Shown here piece after piece: positions 17,158-28,335 of a stretch of 32,603 nt of DNA (position 1 is its first letter; the number at the start of each line of letters is the position of its first letter). Made by a program: the position numbers and the translations under genes. The notes under the pieces are model-generated. The model worked only from the letters and a program-made list of their open reading frames with translations. It was not told where the DNA came from and made no database searches. The DNA is from Campylobacterales bacterium (GTDB taxonomy: Bacteria; Campylobacterota; Campylobacteria; Campylobacterales; Hydrogenimonadaceae): NCBI GenBank assembly GCA_027065515.1, contig JAMOOM010000175.1:1-32603 (forward strand), given 5' to 3'.

Positions 17158-17610
17158 ATGAGAATTTATAGTCCTGTTTTTGAAAATGGTGGAGAAATCC
17201 CCGCCAAATATACCTGCGACGGTATGGATATATCGGTACCGCTGCTTTTTGAGGATGTGCCAGAAGGCGCGCAGAGTCTTGCGCTGATCATGGATGATCC
17301 GGACGCGCCAATGGGAGTGTTTGTTCATTGGGTTATATACAATATGCCTGCGACACTCGAAGGGCTTCCTGAAGGAGTACCCAATGAGCCATATCTTGCC
17401 GAAGGGATCCGCCAGGGAGTCAACAGTTTTGGCAATATCGGTTACGGTGGGCCGTGTCCGCCAAATGGAGCGCACCGCTATATGTTCAAACTCTATGCGC
17501 TCGATATCGGACTGGAAGTGGATGCTGGACTTTCAAAGCGGGAGCTTTTGGCGCTTATGGATGGCCATATCGTAGAGAGTGCCGAGCTGATGGGTATCTA
17601 CGCACGCTGA
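17158..17610 (+). CDS. YbhB/YbcL family (PEBP-like) protein
   Basis: A 150-residue bacterial member of the phosphatidylethanolamine-binding/Raf kinase inhibitor family. The ligand-pocket signatures are intact: MDDPDAPMGVFVHW (45-58, with Asp49 and His57), GYGGPCPPNGAHRY (95-108) and FKLYALD. No signal peptide is visible, so it is probably cytosolic. The biochemical role of bacterial members is unresolved; small-ligand binding is the usual suggestion. AAGGAG lies about eight bases before the ATG. Its last 13 bases overlap the end of the convergent pdxA gene. Confidence 0.92.
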   Translation: MRIYSPVFENGGEIPAKYTCDGMDISVPLLFEDVPEGAQSLALIMDDPDAPMGVFVHWVIYNMPATLEGLPEGVPNEPYLAEGIRQGVNSFGNIGYGGPCPPNGAHRYMFKLYALDIGLEVDAGLSKRELLALMDGHIVESAELMGIYAR

Positions 17611-18560
17611 GCGCGAAGCTTCGTCATCTTTACAGCCTCATCGACAGCGTTGGTAAAACTTGAAAGATTTGGTTCCCTCTCTTTCAGATAGGCTATATCA
17701 AAAGCGGTGCCATGATCGACGGAAGTCCGAACGATCGGGAGGTTGAGGCTTATATTCACGCTTTCGTCGAAATAGAGAGCTTTCAGGGGTGCAAGCCCCT
17801 GATCGTGATACATCGCGATGTAATATTTGAATTCTTTCCGCATCCTGGGACTGAATGCGATATCCGGGACCATCGGACCGACAAAGAGTCGTTTCGATCT
17901 ATTGGCTTCCTCGATCGCGGCTTCGATGATGCTCTCTTCGTCTCCTAGTACCCCATGATCTCCGGCATGAGGATTTAGCCCCAGCACAGCCACACTCTTC
18001 GCTTTTGTCTCTTTTTGGAAGTCGAGCATGAATCTTGCGAGTTTGCTCTTTTCGATCTCTTTCGGGACATCTTTGAGCGGTATATGTTCCGTAAACAGCG
18101 CGACATACAGTTTTTCGCATCCAAGCATCATGATCGCCTCACGTTTGAAAAAATCGCGAAGCGCATCCGTGTGGCCTTTGTATTTTATGCCCGCTCTCAT
18201 CCATGCCTCTTTGTTGATTGGCAGCGTAACGACTGCATCGCACTCTTTTGCGGTGACTGCATCCACCGCTTTTTTAAAAGAGTAGAAACTGTAAGAACCC
18301 GCATCGGCCGAGGTGACACCCGGTCTTATGGGTATGGAAGGTGCAGGTGATCTGTGGTCCATATCCACAGGGATATTCAGAGCAAGCCTGTCTGCCGCCT
18401 CTTCCAGCAGATCGTATCCGGCGAAATAGACAGGGTGGCAGACTTTTTTGATTGCACCATGAGCTTTCAGCGCTATCTCCGGGCCGATCCCGTTGGGATC
18501 CCCGATACTTATGGCTATACGCGGCTTTATCGAAGAAAAAGTTGAAGTTTCAAGGCTCAT
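17598..18560 (-). CDS. pdxA: 4-hydroxythreonine-4-phosphate dehydrogenase PdxA
   Basis: PdxA oxidises 4-phosphohydroxythreonine to an unstable amino ketone that PdxJ joins to deoxyxylulose phosphate, in the DXP-dependent route to pyridoxal phosphate. The 320 residues match the family. SIGDPNGIGPEIALKA (18-33) is the N-terminal signature. Three metal-binding histidines occur in the family contexts YKGHTDALRDF, GLNPHAGDHG and MYHDQGLAPLKAL. The C-terminal VDHGTAFDIAY is also typical. It overlaps pdxJ upstream by 4 bases and, at its 3' end, the convergent PEBP gene by 13 bases. It is the last gene of a three-gene minus-strand operon. Confidence 0.97.
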   Translation of the reverse strand: MSLETSTFSSIKPRIAISIGDPNGIGPEIALKAHGAIKKVCHPVYFAGYDLLEEAADRLALNIPVDMDHRSPAPSIPIRPGVTSADAGSYSFYSFKKAVDAVTAKECDAVVTLPINKEAWMRAGIKYKGHTDALRDFFKREAIMMLGCEKLYVALFTEHIPLKDVPKEIEKSKLARFMLDFQKETKAKSVAVLGLNPHAGDHGVLGDEESIIEAAIEEANRSKRLFVGPMVPDIAFSPRMRKEFKYYIAMYHDQGLAPLKALYFDESVNISLNLPIVRTSVDHGTAFDIAYLKEREPNLSSFTNAVDEAVKMTKLRAQRA

Positions 18561-19339
18561 CTCGATATCAGTGTTTTCATCTCTTTTACAGCGCTCTTTA
18601 GGCCGGTAAAGACGCTACGCGCTATGATGCTTTGACCGATGTTCAGCTCTTCTATGGCGCCAATATCGACCACTCTTTCGACGTTATGGTAGTTCAGTCC
18701 ATGTCCTGCAGCCACTTTCAGTCCCAGGCTCTTTGCGTGATCTGCAGCCGTCAGCAGTGTGGTGAGGCTCTCTTCGAGCTTTGTCTGCAAAGTGTGTCTG
18801 GGCAGATCCAAAGATGCGATGGCGTGGTGCGTGCGGGAGAGATTCGAATAGAGCATCGCATGTATATTGGCGTAGCTGCCCGTATGAAGCTCCACCCATT
18901 CAGCCCCCATAGCATCGGAGAGGGTAATCATTTCCAAATCCGGATCCACAAACAAAGAGACCTCGATTTCATGGGCATGCAATTTCTCTATCGCCGCCAA
19001 TGTTCTATCTTCATATGAAATAATATCAAGCCCGCCCTCGGTCGTAACTTCTTCTCTGTGCTCAGGTACGAGTGTGGCGCGCATCGGTTTTAAAGAGCAG
19101 ACGATATCGATAATTTTTTCATCGATCGAACATTCGAGGTTTATGGGCAAAGCACTAGAAGAGATGATTTTTTCAGCATCTTCATCGTGGATATGGCGCC
19201 TGTCTTCTCTTAAGTGGATCGTAATCTGATCTGCTCCGGAGCGCTTGATGATACCCAGCGCATCTGCAGGGTCGGGATCATTGATTTTACGAGCTTCTCT
19301 CAAAACCGCTATATGGTCGATATTTACCCCAAGTTTCAT
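18557..19339 (-). CDS. pdxJ: Pyridoxine 5'-phosphate synthase PdxJ
   Basis: PdxJ condenses 1-deoxyxylulose-5-phosphate with the PdxA product to form pyridoxine 5'-phosphate. The 260-residue TIM barrel is complete. It starts with the very conserved LGVNIDHIAVLREAR (3-17), followed by ADQITIHLREDRRHI, where the His and Arg residues belong to the phosphate and acid-base site, then LNIGQSIIARSVFTGL near the C-terminus. It lies between the SGNH hydrolase and pdxA with 4-base overlaps on both sides, so the three are almost certainly translated from one message. Confidence 0.97.
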   Translation of the reverse strand: MKLGVNIDHIAVLREARKINDPDPADALGIIKRSGADQITIHLREDRRHIHDEDAEKIISSSALPINLECSIDEKIIDIVCSLKPMRATLVPEHREEVTTEGGLDIISYEDRTLAAIEKLHAHEIEVSLFVDPDLEMITLSDAMGAEWVELHTGSYANIHAMLYSNLSRTHHAIASLDLPRHTLQTKLEESLTTLLTAADHAKSLGLKVAAGHGLNYHNVERVVDIGAIEELNIGQSIIARSVFTGLKSAVKEMKTLISR

Positions 19340-20001
19340 TGCATTAACCCCTTTAAGAATTTATCGATAGAACGTGCTACTGTTTTGTAGCCTTTCGCAT
19401 TTGGATGGCTTTCGTCGCTTTTGAGCGATTCATTGCCGAGTACCGGCCCGAATAGATCCGGAATGTAAAGAGCCCCGGTTTTTTGCGCTACCTCTTCATA
19501 GAGGCCGATATCCGAAGTTATCATGAGCCCGACCAGATCCAAATCCGGAACTCCGATGATAATAGGTATGGCATTGCTGTTTTTGACATCTTTTACGATC
19601 TTTTCAAGATTCTCTTTTAGCTGCGATCTATCTCTTCCAGCGAGAATGTCTTCAAAACCTGTCTCGATAAGTACTATATCTGGATGGTAGCGCTTTAGGA
19701 CCTGTGTTATTCTTCTTGCTGCATCACAGCTCAATTCGCCGGAATGACCTTCGTTGATGATATCGATTCCGAGCATGTCGGAAAGTTGTGCAGGATAGTT
19801 TTTTCTTGGTGATGCGCCATCTCCTTTCGTAAGAGAGTCTCCAAATGCGACGATTACCGGAGGGCGTTTGTCATACATTAATATCGGAGCAATATCCACT
19901 TCAGCATAGTCGTCCGATTCGAGCCGATATTGGTTGTAAAAGTGAAATCCTACAAGCATCAAAACAACAAGTGCGATAAATTCGGTTTTGCTGATATTCA
20001 T
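19336..20001 (-). CDS. Membrane-anchored SGNH/GDSL hydrolase with altered block III
   Basis: A 221-residue lysophospholipase/arylesterase-like (TesA-type) protein. Residues 7-23 form a single hydrophobic anchor, so the catalytic domain probably faces the periplasm. Block I is FGDSLTKGDGAS with the nucleophile Ser56. Block II supplies Gly88 (HSGEL), and block V is DESHP with Asp196 and His199. Block III, normally GxND with the oxyanion Asn, reads GFED (115-118), so the Asn is replaced by Glu117. Activity may therefore be altered or reduced. The substrate is unknown. It heads the pdxJ-pdxA operon with a 4-base overlap, a neighbour with no obvious metabolic link. Confidence 0.88.
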   Translation of the reverse strand: MNISKTEFIALVVLMLVGFHFYNQYRLESDDYAEVDIAPILMYDKRPPVIVAFGDSLTKGDGASPRKNYPAQLSDMLGIDIINEGHSGELSCDAARRITQVLKRYHPDIVLIETGFEDILAGRDRSQLKENLEKIVKDVKNSNAIPIIIGVPDLDLVGLMITSDIGLYEEVAQKTGALYIPDLFGPVLGNESLKSDESHPNAKGYKTVARSIDKFLKGLMQ

Positions 20002-20039
20002 TGCTCTTTCTTTGCGGGTTTATGTAACCTTATTGGATA

Positions 20040-22647
<2,608 letters not shown>

Positions 22648-22648
<1 letters not shown>

Positions 22649-22668
22649 CCGCTCAAAAGCGGTTTTTA
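22648..22668 (+). terminator. Intrinsic terminator after the RCK-like gene
   Basis: ACCGCT (22648-22653) and AGCGGT (22658-22663) form a 6-base-pair stem with a CAAA loop, followed directly by a T-run (22663-22667) and more T-rich sequence. It begins at the last base of the stop codon and separates the RCK-like gene from aroB, so aroB and the genes after it probably have their own promoter or depend on read-through. Confidence 0.75.
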
Positions 22669-22711
22669 ATATTATTTTAAGTAAAATAAATAAAAAAGAG
22701 GCTTCGAGCAG

Positions 22712-23779
22712 ATGAAAATTTCCATACAACTTCCTCGACCACCAAGCCGAGACTATGATATCACGATCGGTCCTTTGCCCGAAATTAAAATCGATGGCAA
22801 GGCGGCCATCATCACCAACCCGAAGGTGTCCGGCCTTCATCTGAAAAATCTTTTAGGAGCGGTATCCGCCAAAGAGCTGTATATCGTCACCATCCCGGAT
22901 GGTGAAAGCTACAAAACGATGGATACGATCGAATGGGTACTCGATCGCCTTTTCGACCATCGTCTCGATCGAAAATCCACACTCATAGCTTTTGGCGGCG
23001 GCGTGATTGGAGATATGACAGGGTTTGCTGCCAGTATTTTCGAGCGGGGCATCGACTTTATACAGGTGCCTACCACGCTTTTATCGCAAGTGGATGCCAG
23101 TGTGGGCGGAAAGACAGGTATCAACAACCGTTTCGGGAAGAATCTTGTCGGGGCATTTCATCAGCCCCGTGCCGTCTATATCGATACAGAGTGGCTCAAA
23201 ACACTCCCTAAAAGGGAGTTTGCTGCAGGCGTGGCGGAGATCGTGAAGATGGCTGTAATGTTCGATGCGCCATTTTTCGAATGGCTCGAAACACATGATT
23301 TATATGATGATGCAAACCTTGAAGAGGCGATTGCTCGCTCTGTGGCGCTCAAAGCGAAAGTCGTCAACGAAGATGAAAAAGAGAAAGGCGTCAGAGCGGT
23401 TCTCAACTACGGCCATACGTTCGCGCATGTAATCGAGAATTTCAGCGGTTACGGAAATCTTTTGCATGGCGAAGCGGTTGCGATCGGAATGGTTATGGCA
23501 AACGACCTGGCGATCGAATACGGTTTTTTCAGCGAAGAGGAGGCCGAAAGGGTCCGCAAGCTGCTGAAACGTTATGATCTTCCCACCGAGTATCGCATCG
23601 AAGATGCCGAAGCGTTTTACGATCAGTTTTTTCTGGACAAAAAGAGCCATGATGGTCAAATCACTTTCATCGTTCCGGAAAAAATCGGAAAATGGCATAT
23701 GCTTGTCGATCCGGACAAAGAGCGTGTCGTAAAGGTATTGAAAAAATGGCAGGCAAAGGGTGAGGGCGGTGAAAGGTAG
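22712..23779 (+). CDS. aroB: 3-dehydroquinate synthase AroB
   Basis: AroB cyclises DAHP to 3-dehydroquinate, the second step of the shikimate pathway, using NAD and a divalent metal. The 355 residues match the family. The NAD-binding stretch is FGGGVIGDMTGF (94-105). The substrate-site motif is PTTLLSQVDASVGGKTGIN (120-138). The metal ligands are Glu176, His235 (NYGHTFAH) and His252 (LLHGEAVAIG). It lies 48 bases after the terminator of the preceding gene and overlaps the MscS gene start, so it probably leads the aroB-mscS-mtaB-ftsH-like-bioV unit. Confidence 0.97.
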   Translation: MKISIQLPRPPSRDYDITIGPLPEIKIDGKAAIITNPKVSGLHLKNLLGAVSAKELYIVTIPDGESYKTMDTIEWVLDRLFDHRLDRKSTLIAFGGGVIGDMTGFAASIFERGIDFIQVPTTLLSQVDASVGGKTGINNRFGKNLVGAFHQPRAVYIDTEWLKTLPKREFAAGVAEIVKMAVMFDAPFFEWLETHDLYDDANLEEAIARSVALKAKVVNEDEKEKGVRAVLNYGHTFAHVIENFSGYGNLLHGEAVAIGMVMANDLAIEYGFFSEEEAERVRKLLKRYDLPTEYRIEDAEAFYDQFFLDKKSHDGQITFIVPEKIGKWHMLVDPDKERVVKVLKKWQAKGEGGER

Positions 23780-25412
23780 CAGAAAACCTGGAAGAACGGT
23801 TTTTCTGGGTTTGTGGTTCCTCTTTGCAACTTTTGTCATGGCGGCACAAACTCCTACCATCGCACAAAAACTCCAAGAGAGTAACTCTTCTCGGATCGAA
23901 CGTCAAGTAGAGATAGCTACTTTTAAAAGTGAACTCGAAGCGGTAAAAAAAGAGATGGAGATGAATGTGTGGCATAAAATCTACGCCAATCATCTCACAT
24001 ATAATACAATAGCCTCCAAAATAGCCGATATCGACAAGCAGATCAAACGCTACAGAGCGCGCGGATACAGGAGATATCGCACAAAAATCAGTGAACTTCA
24101 GTCCAAAAAATCTCAGCTTCAAGAGCAGCTCAGCCTGCTCAAAGATTATGCGCAAAACCCGTTCAAAGCGCTTCTGAAGCCCAAAGAGATCGAAAAGGCT
24201 CCCTCCGTAACCAATCCTGTGGCGATCGTGGGGGCATTCTCATATATGAAACAGATTACAGAGGAGCTGCATCGCTTCGAAGAGAAGATCCATTCGCTCG
24301 AACAGTTCGTGAGCCTGCTTCGGAAGAAAAAAGAGATTTTAAAAAAAATGATCGAGATGGATCCATCGGACAAGAAGTTGCGTAAAATGCTTTTGCAGAC
24401 CGAGGGTGAGCTTCTGGATGCCAGCAAAGCCCTGGAGCTGCATAAAACAGCGCTCGTCATCTATAAAAAGAAGGTCGACGAGATCAAGCTGCGTCTGACA
24501 GACCAGATCAAAGAGCAGGTAAAAAGAGCCGGGACGATAGGAGTGACAATCTTTGTTCTGCTCCTTGTCGTGCTCTTTTTCAAATGGTTGGCAAAACGAA
24601 CCATTTCGGATAATGAGCGTTTCTATATGGCCAACAAGATCATCAACTTCTCTTTCATGGTGATCGTGATAGCGATTCTGACGCTCTCCTACATTGAAAA
24701 CGTATCATATCTCGTGACGGTATTGGGGTTTGCGTCCGCCGGTATAGCGATTGCGATGAAAGACTGGTTTATGAGTATGCTAGGATGGCTCGTCATCGTT
24801 CTGGGTGGTTCGATCCATGTTGGTGACCGTATCCGCGTCGATCGTGACGGGAAAAAATATGTGGGCGACGTATTGGATATTTCACTGCTTCGTATGACGA
24901 TTTTGGAAGATATCACATTGACTACATACGAGCACAACCGTCGAGCGGGAAGAATTATCTTCATACCGAACAACTATATTTTCACCGATATGATCGCCAA
25001 CTACTCTCACGCTACACTCAAAACGGTGTGGGACGGCATCGATTTTACCATCACTTTCAACTCCAACCATAAAAAAGCTACGCATATTGCAAGGGAGACG
25101 GCGAGGAAATATGCCAAGGGATACACCGACATAACGAGAAAACAACTCAACAAACTAAGAGCGAGATACAATCTCAAAAATACGAATGTAGAACCCAGGG
25201 TCTTCTCTTTTATCGAAGAAAACGGTATAAGAGTGAGTGTATGGTATCTTACCAACGCATATGCGACGCTGACTCTAAGAAGCACGATATCGGCCGAAAT
25301 CATCGATCTCATAAAAGAAGAGGAAGATATCGTCATAGCGTATCCATCTCAACACATATATATAGATAAGGCAAAATCGAAACCGACGCTGCCGGATCTG
25401 TCAGAGGATTAA
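23760..25412 (+). CDS. MscS-family mechanosensitive channel with periplasmic coiled coil
   Basis: A 550-residue inner-membrane protein. Residues 12-29 look like a signal peptide ending MAAQ. About 35-255 is a charged, helical, probably periplasmic coiled-coil region. Three membrane helices follow (259-277, 293-311 and 316-350). The last is the pore helix, Gly/Ala-rich with VLGFASAGIAIAMKDW, and leads into the MscS beta domain (GGSIHVGDRIRVD, 349-361). Such channels release solutes under hypo-osmotic stress. The start is GTG; 23760 and 23769 are both possible, giving a 20- or 11-base overlap with aroB. The stop abuts the mtaB ATG with no spacer. As I recall, the H. pylori counterpart HP0284 has the same neighbours. 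Confidence 0.9.
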   Translation: MRAVKGSRKPGRTVFLGLWFLFATFVMAAQTPTIAQKLQESNSSRIERQVEIATFKSELEAVKKEMEMNVWHKIYANHLTYNTIASKIADIDKQIKRYRARGYRRYRTKISELQSKKSQLQEQLSLLKDYAQNPFKALLKPKEIEKAPSVTNPVAIVGAFSYMKQITEELHRFEEKIHSLEQFVSLLRKKKEILKKMIEMDPSDKKLRKMLLQTEGELLDASKALELHKTALVIYKKKVDEIKLRLTDQIKEQVKRAGTIGVTIFVLLLVVLFFKWLAKRTISDNERFYMANKIINFSFMVIVIAILTLSYIENVSYLVTVLGFASAGIAIAMKDWFMSMLGWLVIVLGGSIHVGDRIRVDRDGKKYVGDVLDISLLRMTILEDITLTTYEHNRRAGRIIFIPNNYIFTDMIANYSHATLKTVWDGIDFTITFNSNHKKATHIARETARKYAKGYTDITRKQLNKLRARYNLKNTNVEPRVFSFIEENGIRVSVWYLTNAYATLTLRSTISAEIIDLIKEEEDIVIAYPSQHIYIDKAKSKPTLPDLSED

Positions 25413-26681
25413 ATGAAAAAAGTCTATTTTAAAACGTTTGGTTGCAGAACCAACCAGTTCGATACGCAGGTAATGATGTCGAATTTAAGAAATTATAAGA
25501 TTACCCAGAATGAAGAGGAGGCCGACATTATCGTCGTCAACTCATGTACCGTCACCAATGGCGCCGACAGCGGAGTGCGTGGTTATATCAACCGAGTAGG
25601 TCGCATCAACTCCAAAGCCAGAGTGTTGCTGACAGGTTGCGGCGCCCACACCAAGGGCGAATCACTTTTTGAAAGCGGAAAAGTTCATGGAGTGTTCGGC
25701 CATAGCGAAAAGGAGAGAGTTACCGATTTTTTGACCAATTCCGACCGTTTCTATGAAATAGGGGATCTCGAGCATGTCGATACGACCGTGGTGGAGCAGT
25801 TTGTCGGAAAATCACGTGCTTTCATCAAGATCCAGGAGGGGTGCGATTTTCGTTGCAGCTACTGTATCATTCCATATGTTCGCGGAAACGCCAGAAGTCT
25901 GGACGAAACGTTGATCTTGAATCAGGTCGAAAAACTGGGGGCCAATGGATTTGGAGAGTTCATTCTGACGGGAACGAATGTGGGCAGCTATGGGAAAGAT
26001 CGAGGCTCCTCCATCGCCAAATTACTCAAGCGAATGAGCCTCGTGCGCGGTGTACGGCGCATACGCATCGGATCGCTGGAGCCGATTCAGATCGACGACG
26101 AGTTCAAAGAGTTGCTGGACGAGCCATGGATGGCGAGGCATCTGCATATTGCTTTGCAGCATACAAGCGACAGAATGCTTGAAATAATGAACCGTCGAAA
26201 CTCCTATGAAAATGATTTGGCGCTTTTTGAGGAGCTTTCAGGGCATGGATATGCTCTGGGCACCGATTTTATCGTAGGCCACCCCGGAGAGGGAGAATCC
26301 GAATGGAAAGAGGCTATCGAGAGGGTCCGCGCTCTGCCCTTGACGCATGTGCATGCTTTCAGCTATTCCAAGCGTGACGGCACCCCAAGCGCCAAAATGA
26401 ATCCACAGGTTTTGGGAAATATAGCAAAAGAGCGCCATAGGGAGCTTACCGATCTGATAAAGGCTAAAAATTATGCCTTCAGGCGCTCCCTGTGCTCTTC
26501 GAAAAAGCCATTGGACGTGCTGGTGGAGAGCGAAAAAGATGGGTGTTTCGTGGGGCTTGACCAATATTTCAACAAAGTTTCAATCGAAAGCGACCACGAT
26601 CTGCGAGGAGAGTGGGTGCGAATCGATAGTTTCGAAGCAGAGCGACAGATAAATCGTGCAACCTTCAAAGGTCTATTTTAA
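25413..26681 (+). CDS. mtaB: tRNA t6A37 methylthiotransferase MtaB
   Basis: A radical-SAM enzyme that adds a methylthio group to t6A at position 37 of ANN-decoding tRNAs. The N-terminal UPF0004 domain supplies Cys11, Cys45 and Cys76 for the auxiliary iron-sulfur cluster. The radical-SAM cluster is C144-x3-C148-x2-C151 (GCDFRCSYC). A C-terminal TRAM-like segment ends the 422-residue protein. The FKTFGCRTNQFDT start and SCTVTNGADSGVR favour MtaB over MiaB or RimO. Translation starts on the base after the mscS stop codon, and the FtsH-like gene starts one base after its own stop. Confidence 0.93.
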   Translation: MKKVYFKTFGCRTNQFDTQVMMSNLRNYKITQNEEEADIIVVNSCTVTNGADSGVRGYINRVGRINSKARVLLTGCGAHTKGESLFESGKVHGVFGHSEKERVTDFLTNSDRFYEIGDLEHVDTTVVEQFVGKSRAFIKIQEGCDFRCSYCIIPYVRGNARSLDETLILNQVEKLGANGFGEFILTGTNVGSYGKDRGSSIAKLLKRMSLVRGVRRIRIGSLEPIQIDDEFKELLDEPWMARHLHIALQHTSDRMLEIMNRRNSYENDLALFEELSGHGYALGTDFIVGHPGEGESEWKEAIERVRALPLTHVHAFSYSKRDGTPSAKMNPQVLGNIAKERHRELTDLIKAKNYAFRRSLCSSKKPLDVLVESEKDGCFVGLDQYFNKVSIESDHDLRGEWVRIDSFEAERQINRATFKGLF

Positions 26682-26682
26682 G

Positions 26683-28335
26683 ATGCAGATGTCCAGAAAG
26701 AATCGTGTTATTCTTGCAGTCTCTGCACTTGTGGTGATACTGGTGCTCGGTTTTGCATATTTTATCAAGGATCGTGCGCGCACGATCGATGCGGCTACGG
26801 CACAAAATCTTATCGAGAACTCTTTGGTGAGAGATGTCGAGATCGAAGGCCCATATCTCTATTTCAAAAGTGGTGGAGCGAGATACCGCGTACCCAAAGA
26901 TGGCGTAGATATAAAAAAGCTGTACGAAACGACAGCTGTGACGATCAAGGAGCCCAACCCGTACCTTGCCGATATCTTTACCGTATCGATCCTGGCGTTG
27001 CTCGTAATATATCTTCTTAGATGGGCGCGCAAGAACAAGGAGCAAAGAGAGCAGCAGATCAGCGAGCAGATTCAGCTGGCCAGCGAACTTCAAAAACCTG
27101 CAGATATTCGCCCAATCATTTCCAATATAACATTCGAAGATGTGGCCGGGATCGATGATGTCAAAGAGGAGCTTGAAGAGATCATAGATTTTCTAAAGCA
27201 TCCGCAAAAATATAGAAATTTCGGTATTCGTATGCCGCGCGGTGTTCTTCTGGTGGGCCCTCCAGGCGTTGGCAAGACACTCATCGCCAAAGCCGTAGCG
27301 GGTGAGGCCGGGGTGCCGTTTTTCTATCAAAGTGGCGCCTCTTTCGTGCAGATTTATGTGGGCATGGGTGCCAAGCGGGTGCGCGAACTGTTCAAGCGCG
27401 CCAAATCCATGGCGCCTGCCATCGTCTTTATCGACGAGATCGATGCTGTCGGAAAAGCGCGCGGCGGGATGCGAAACGACGAACGTGAAGCAACGCTCAA
27501 TCAGCTCTTGACGGAGATGGATGGTTTTGAAGATAGCAGCGGTATTATCGTTATCGCGGCTACAAACAAGATAGAGATGCTCGACGATGCGCTGTTGCGC
27601 CCTGGCCGTTTCGATCGGAGGGTCTTTGTCTCGCTTCCCAACAAGGAAGAGAGAAAGTCGATTTTGAAAATCTATCTCGCAAACAAGCCTCATTATGTAG
27701 ATCTGGACAAATTGGCTCAAATGACGGTGGGATTCAGCGGCGCGGCATTGTCCTCCCTGGTCAACGAAGCGGCGATATATGCGCTCAAAAGTGGCAAGAA
27801 AGTGATAGAGAATGAAGATTTTCTGGCTGTCAAGGATAAGGTATTGCTGGGTAAGCGCAAGATTCTGACCTATGGCGACGAGGAGAAGAGGATCCAGGCG
27901 TCCTATCAGGCGGCAAAAGCGGTCACGGCTTACTGGCTGGATGTAAATTTCACAAAAATCGGTCTCTTGGGGGACCATTTTGAAAATGCCGAAAAGGAGA
28001 TTGTTTCAAGAAGTGAACTCCTCAATAAAATCAAAGTGCTGCTTTCTGGAGATATGATGATGCATATACACTTTCATGAGCACTTCACCAATGCTGCAAA
28101 CGATTTGAAAGAGGCGAGGATTTTGGCTCAGGATATGGTGGAGCGTTATGGAATGGGGGAGCGTATTCATGCCGATGTGGCGGATGTAGAGAAGATTCTC
28201 GAAGAGGCGAAGCTGGATGTGGAAGGTTTCGTCGCGCAAATGGAGGAGGGAATCTTGAGGCTTTCAGAAGAGATTTTAAAGCGCGAGATCGTTACAAAAG
28301 AGGATGTCAAAGAGATACTGCATGACCTTTTTTAG
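26683..28335 (+). CDS. FtsH-like membrane AAA+ ATPase lacking the protease zinc motif
   Basis: A 550-residue FtsH homologue. Two membrane helices (9-27 and 98-113) flank a short periplasmic domain. The AAA+ module has Walker A GPPGVGKT (192-199), Walker B VFIDEID (248-254) and Arg fingers in LLRPGRFDR (304-312). The pore loop FVQIYVGMG (221-229) replaces the usual FVEMFVGVG. Where FtsH has HEAGH the sequence is YQAAK (408-412), so both zinc histidines and the catalytic Glu are gone; the distal Asp in AANDLKEA (471-478) remains. I infer a proteolytically dead unfoldase or assembly factor. ATG 26683 follows the mtaB stop; a GTG nine codons upstream is less likely. It overlaps bioV by 14 bases. 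A true FtsH should be encoded elsewhere. Confidence 0.93.
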   Translation: MQMSRKNRVILAVSALVVILVLGFAYFIKDRARTIDAATAQNLIENSLVRDVEIEGPYLYFKSGGARYRVPKDGVDIKKLYETTAVTIKEPNPYLADIFTVSILALLVIYLLRWARKNKEQREQQISEQIQLASELQKPADIRPIISNITFEDVAGIDDVKEELEEIIDFLKHPQKYRNFGIRMPRGVLLVGPPGVGKTLIAKAVAGEAGVPFFYQSGASFVQIYVGMGAKRVRELFKRAKSMAPAIVFIDEIDAVGKARGGMRNDEREATLNQLLTEMDGFEDSSGIIVIAATNKIEMLDDALLRPGRFDRRVFVSLPNKEERKSILKIYLANKPHYVDLDKLAQMTVGFSGAALSSLVNEAAIYALKSGKKVIENEDFLAVKDKVLLGKRKILTYGDEEKRIQASYQAAKAVTAYWLDVNFTKIGLLGDHFENAEKEIVSRSELLNKIKVLLSGDMMMHIHFHEHFTNAANDLKEARILAQDMVERYGMGERIHADVADVEKILEEAKLDVEGFVAQMEEGILRLSEEILKREIVTKEDVKEILHDLF

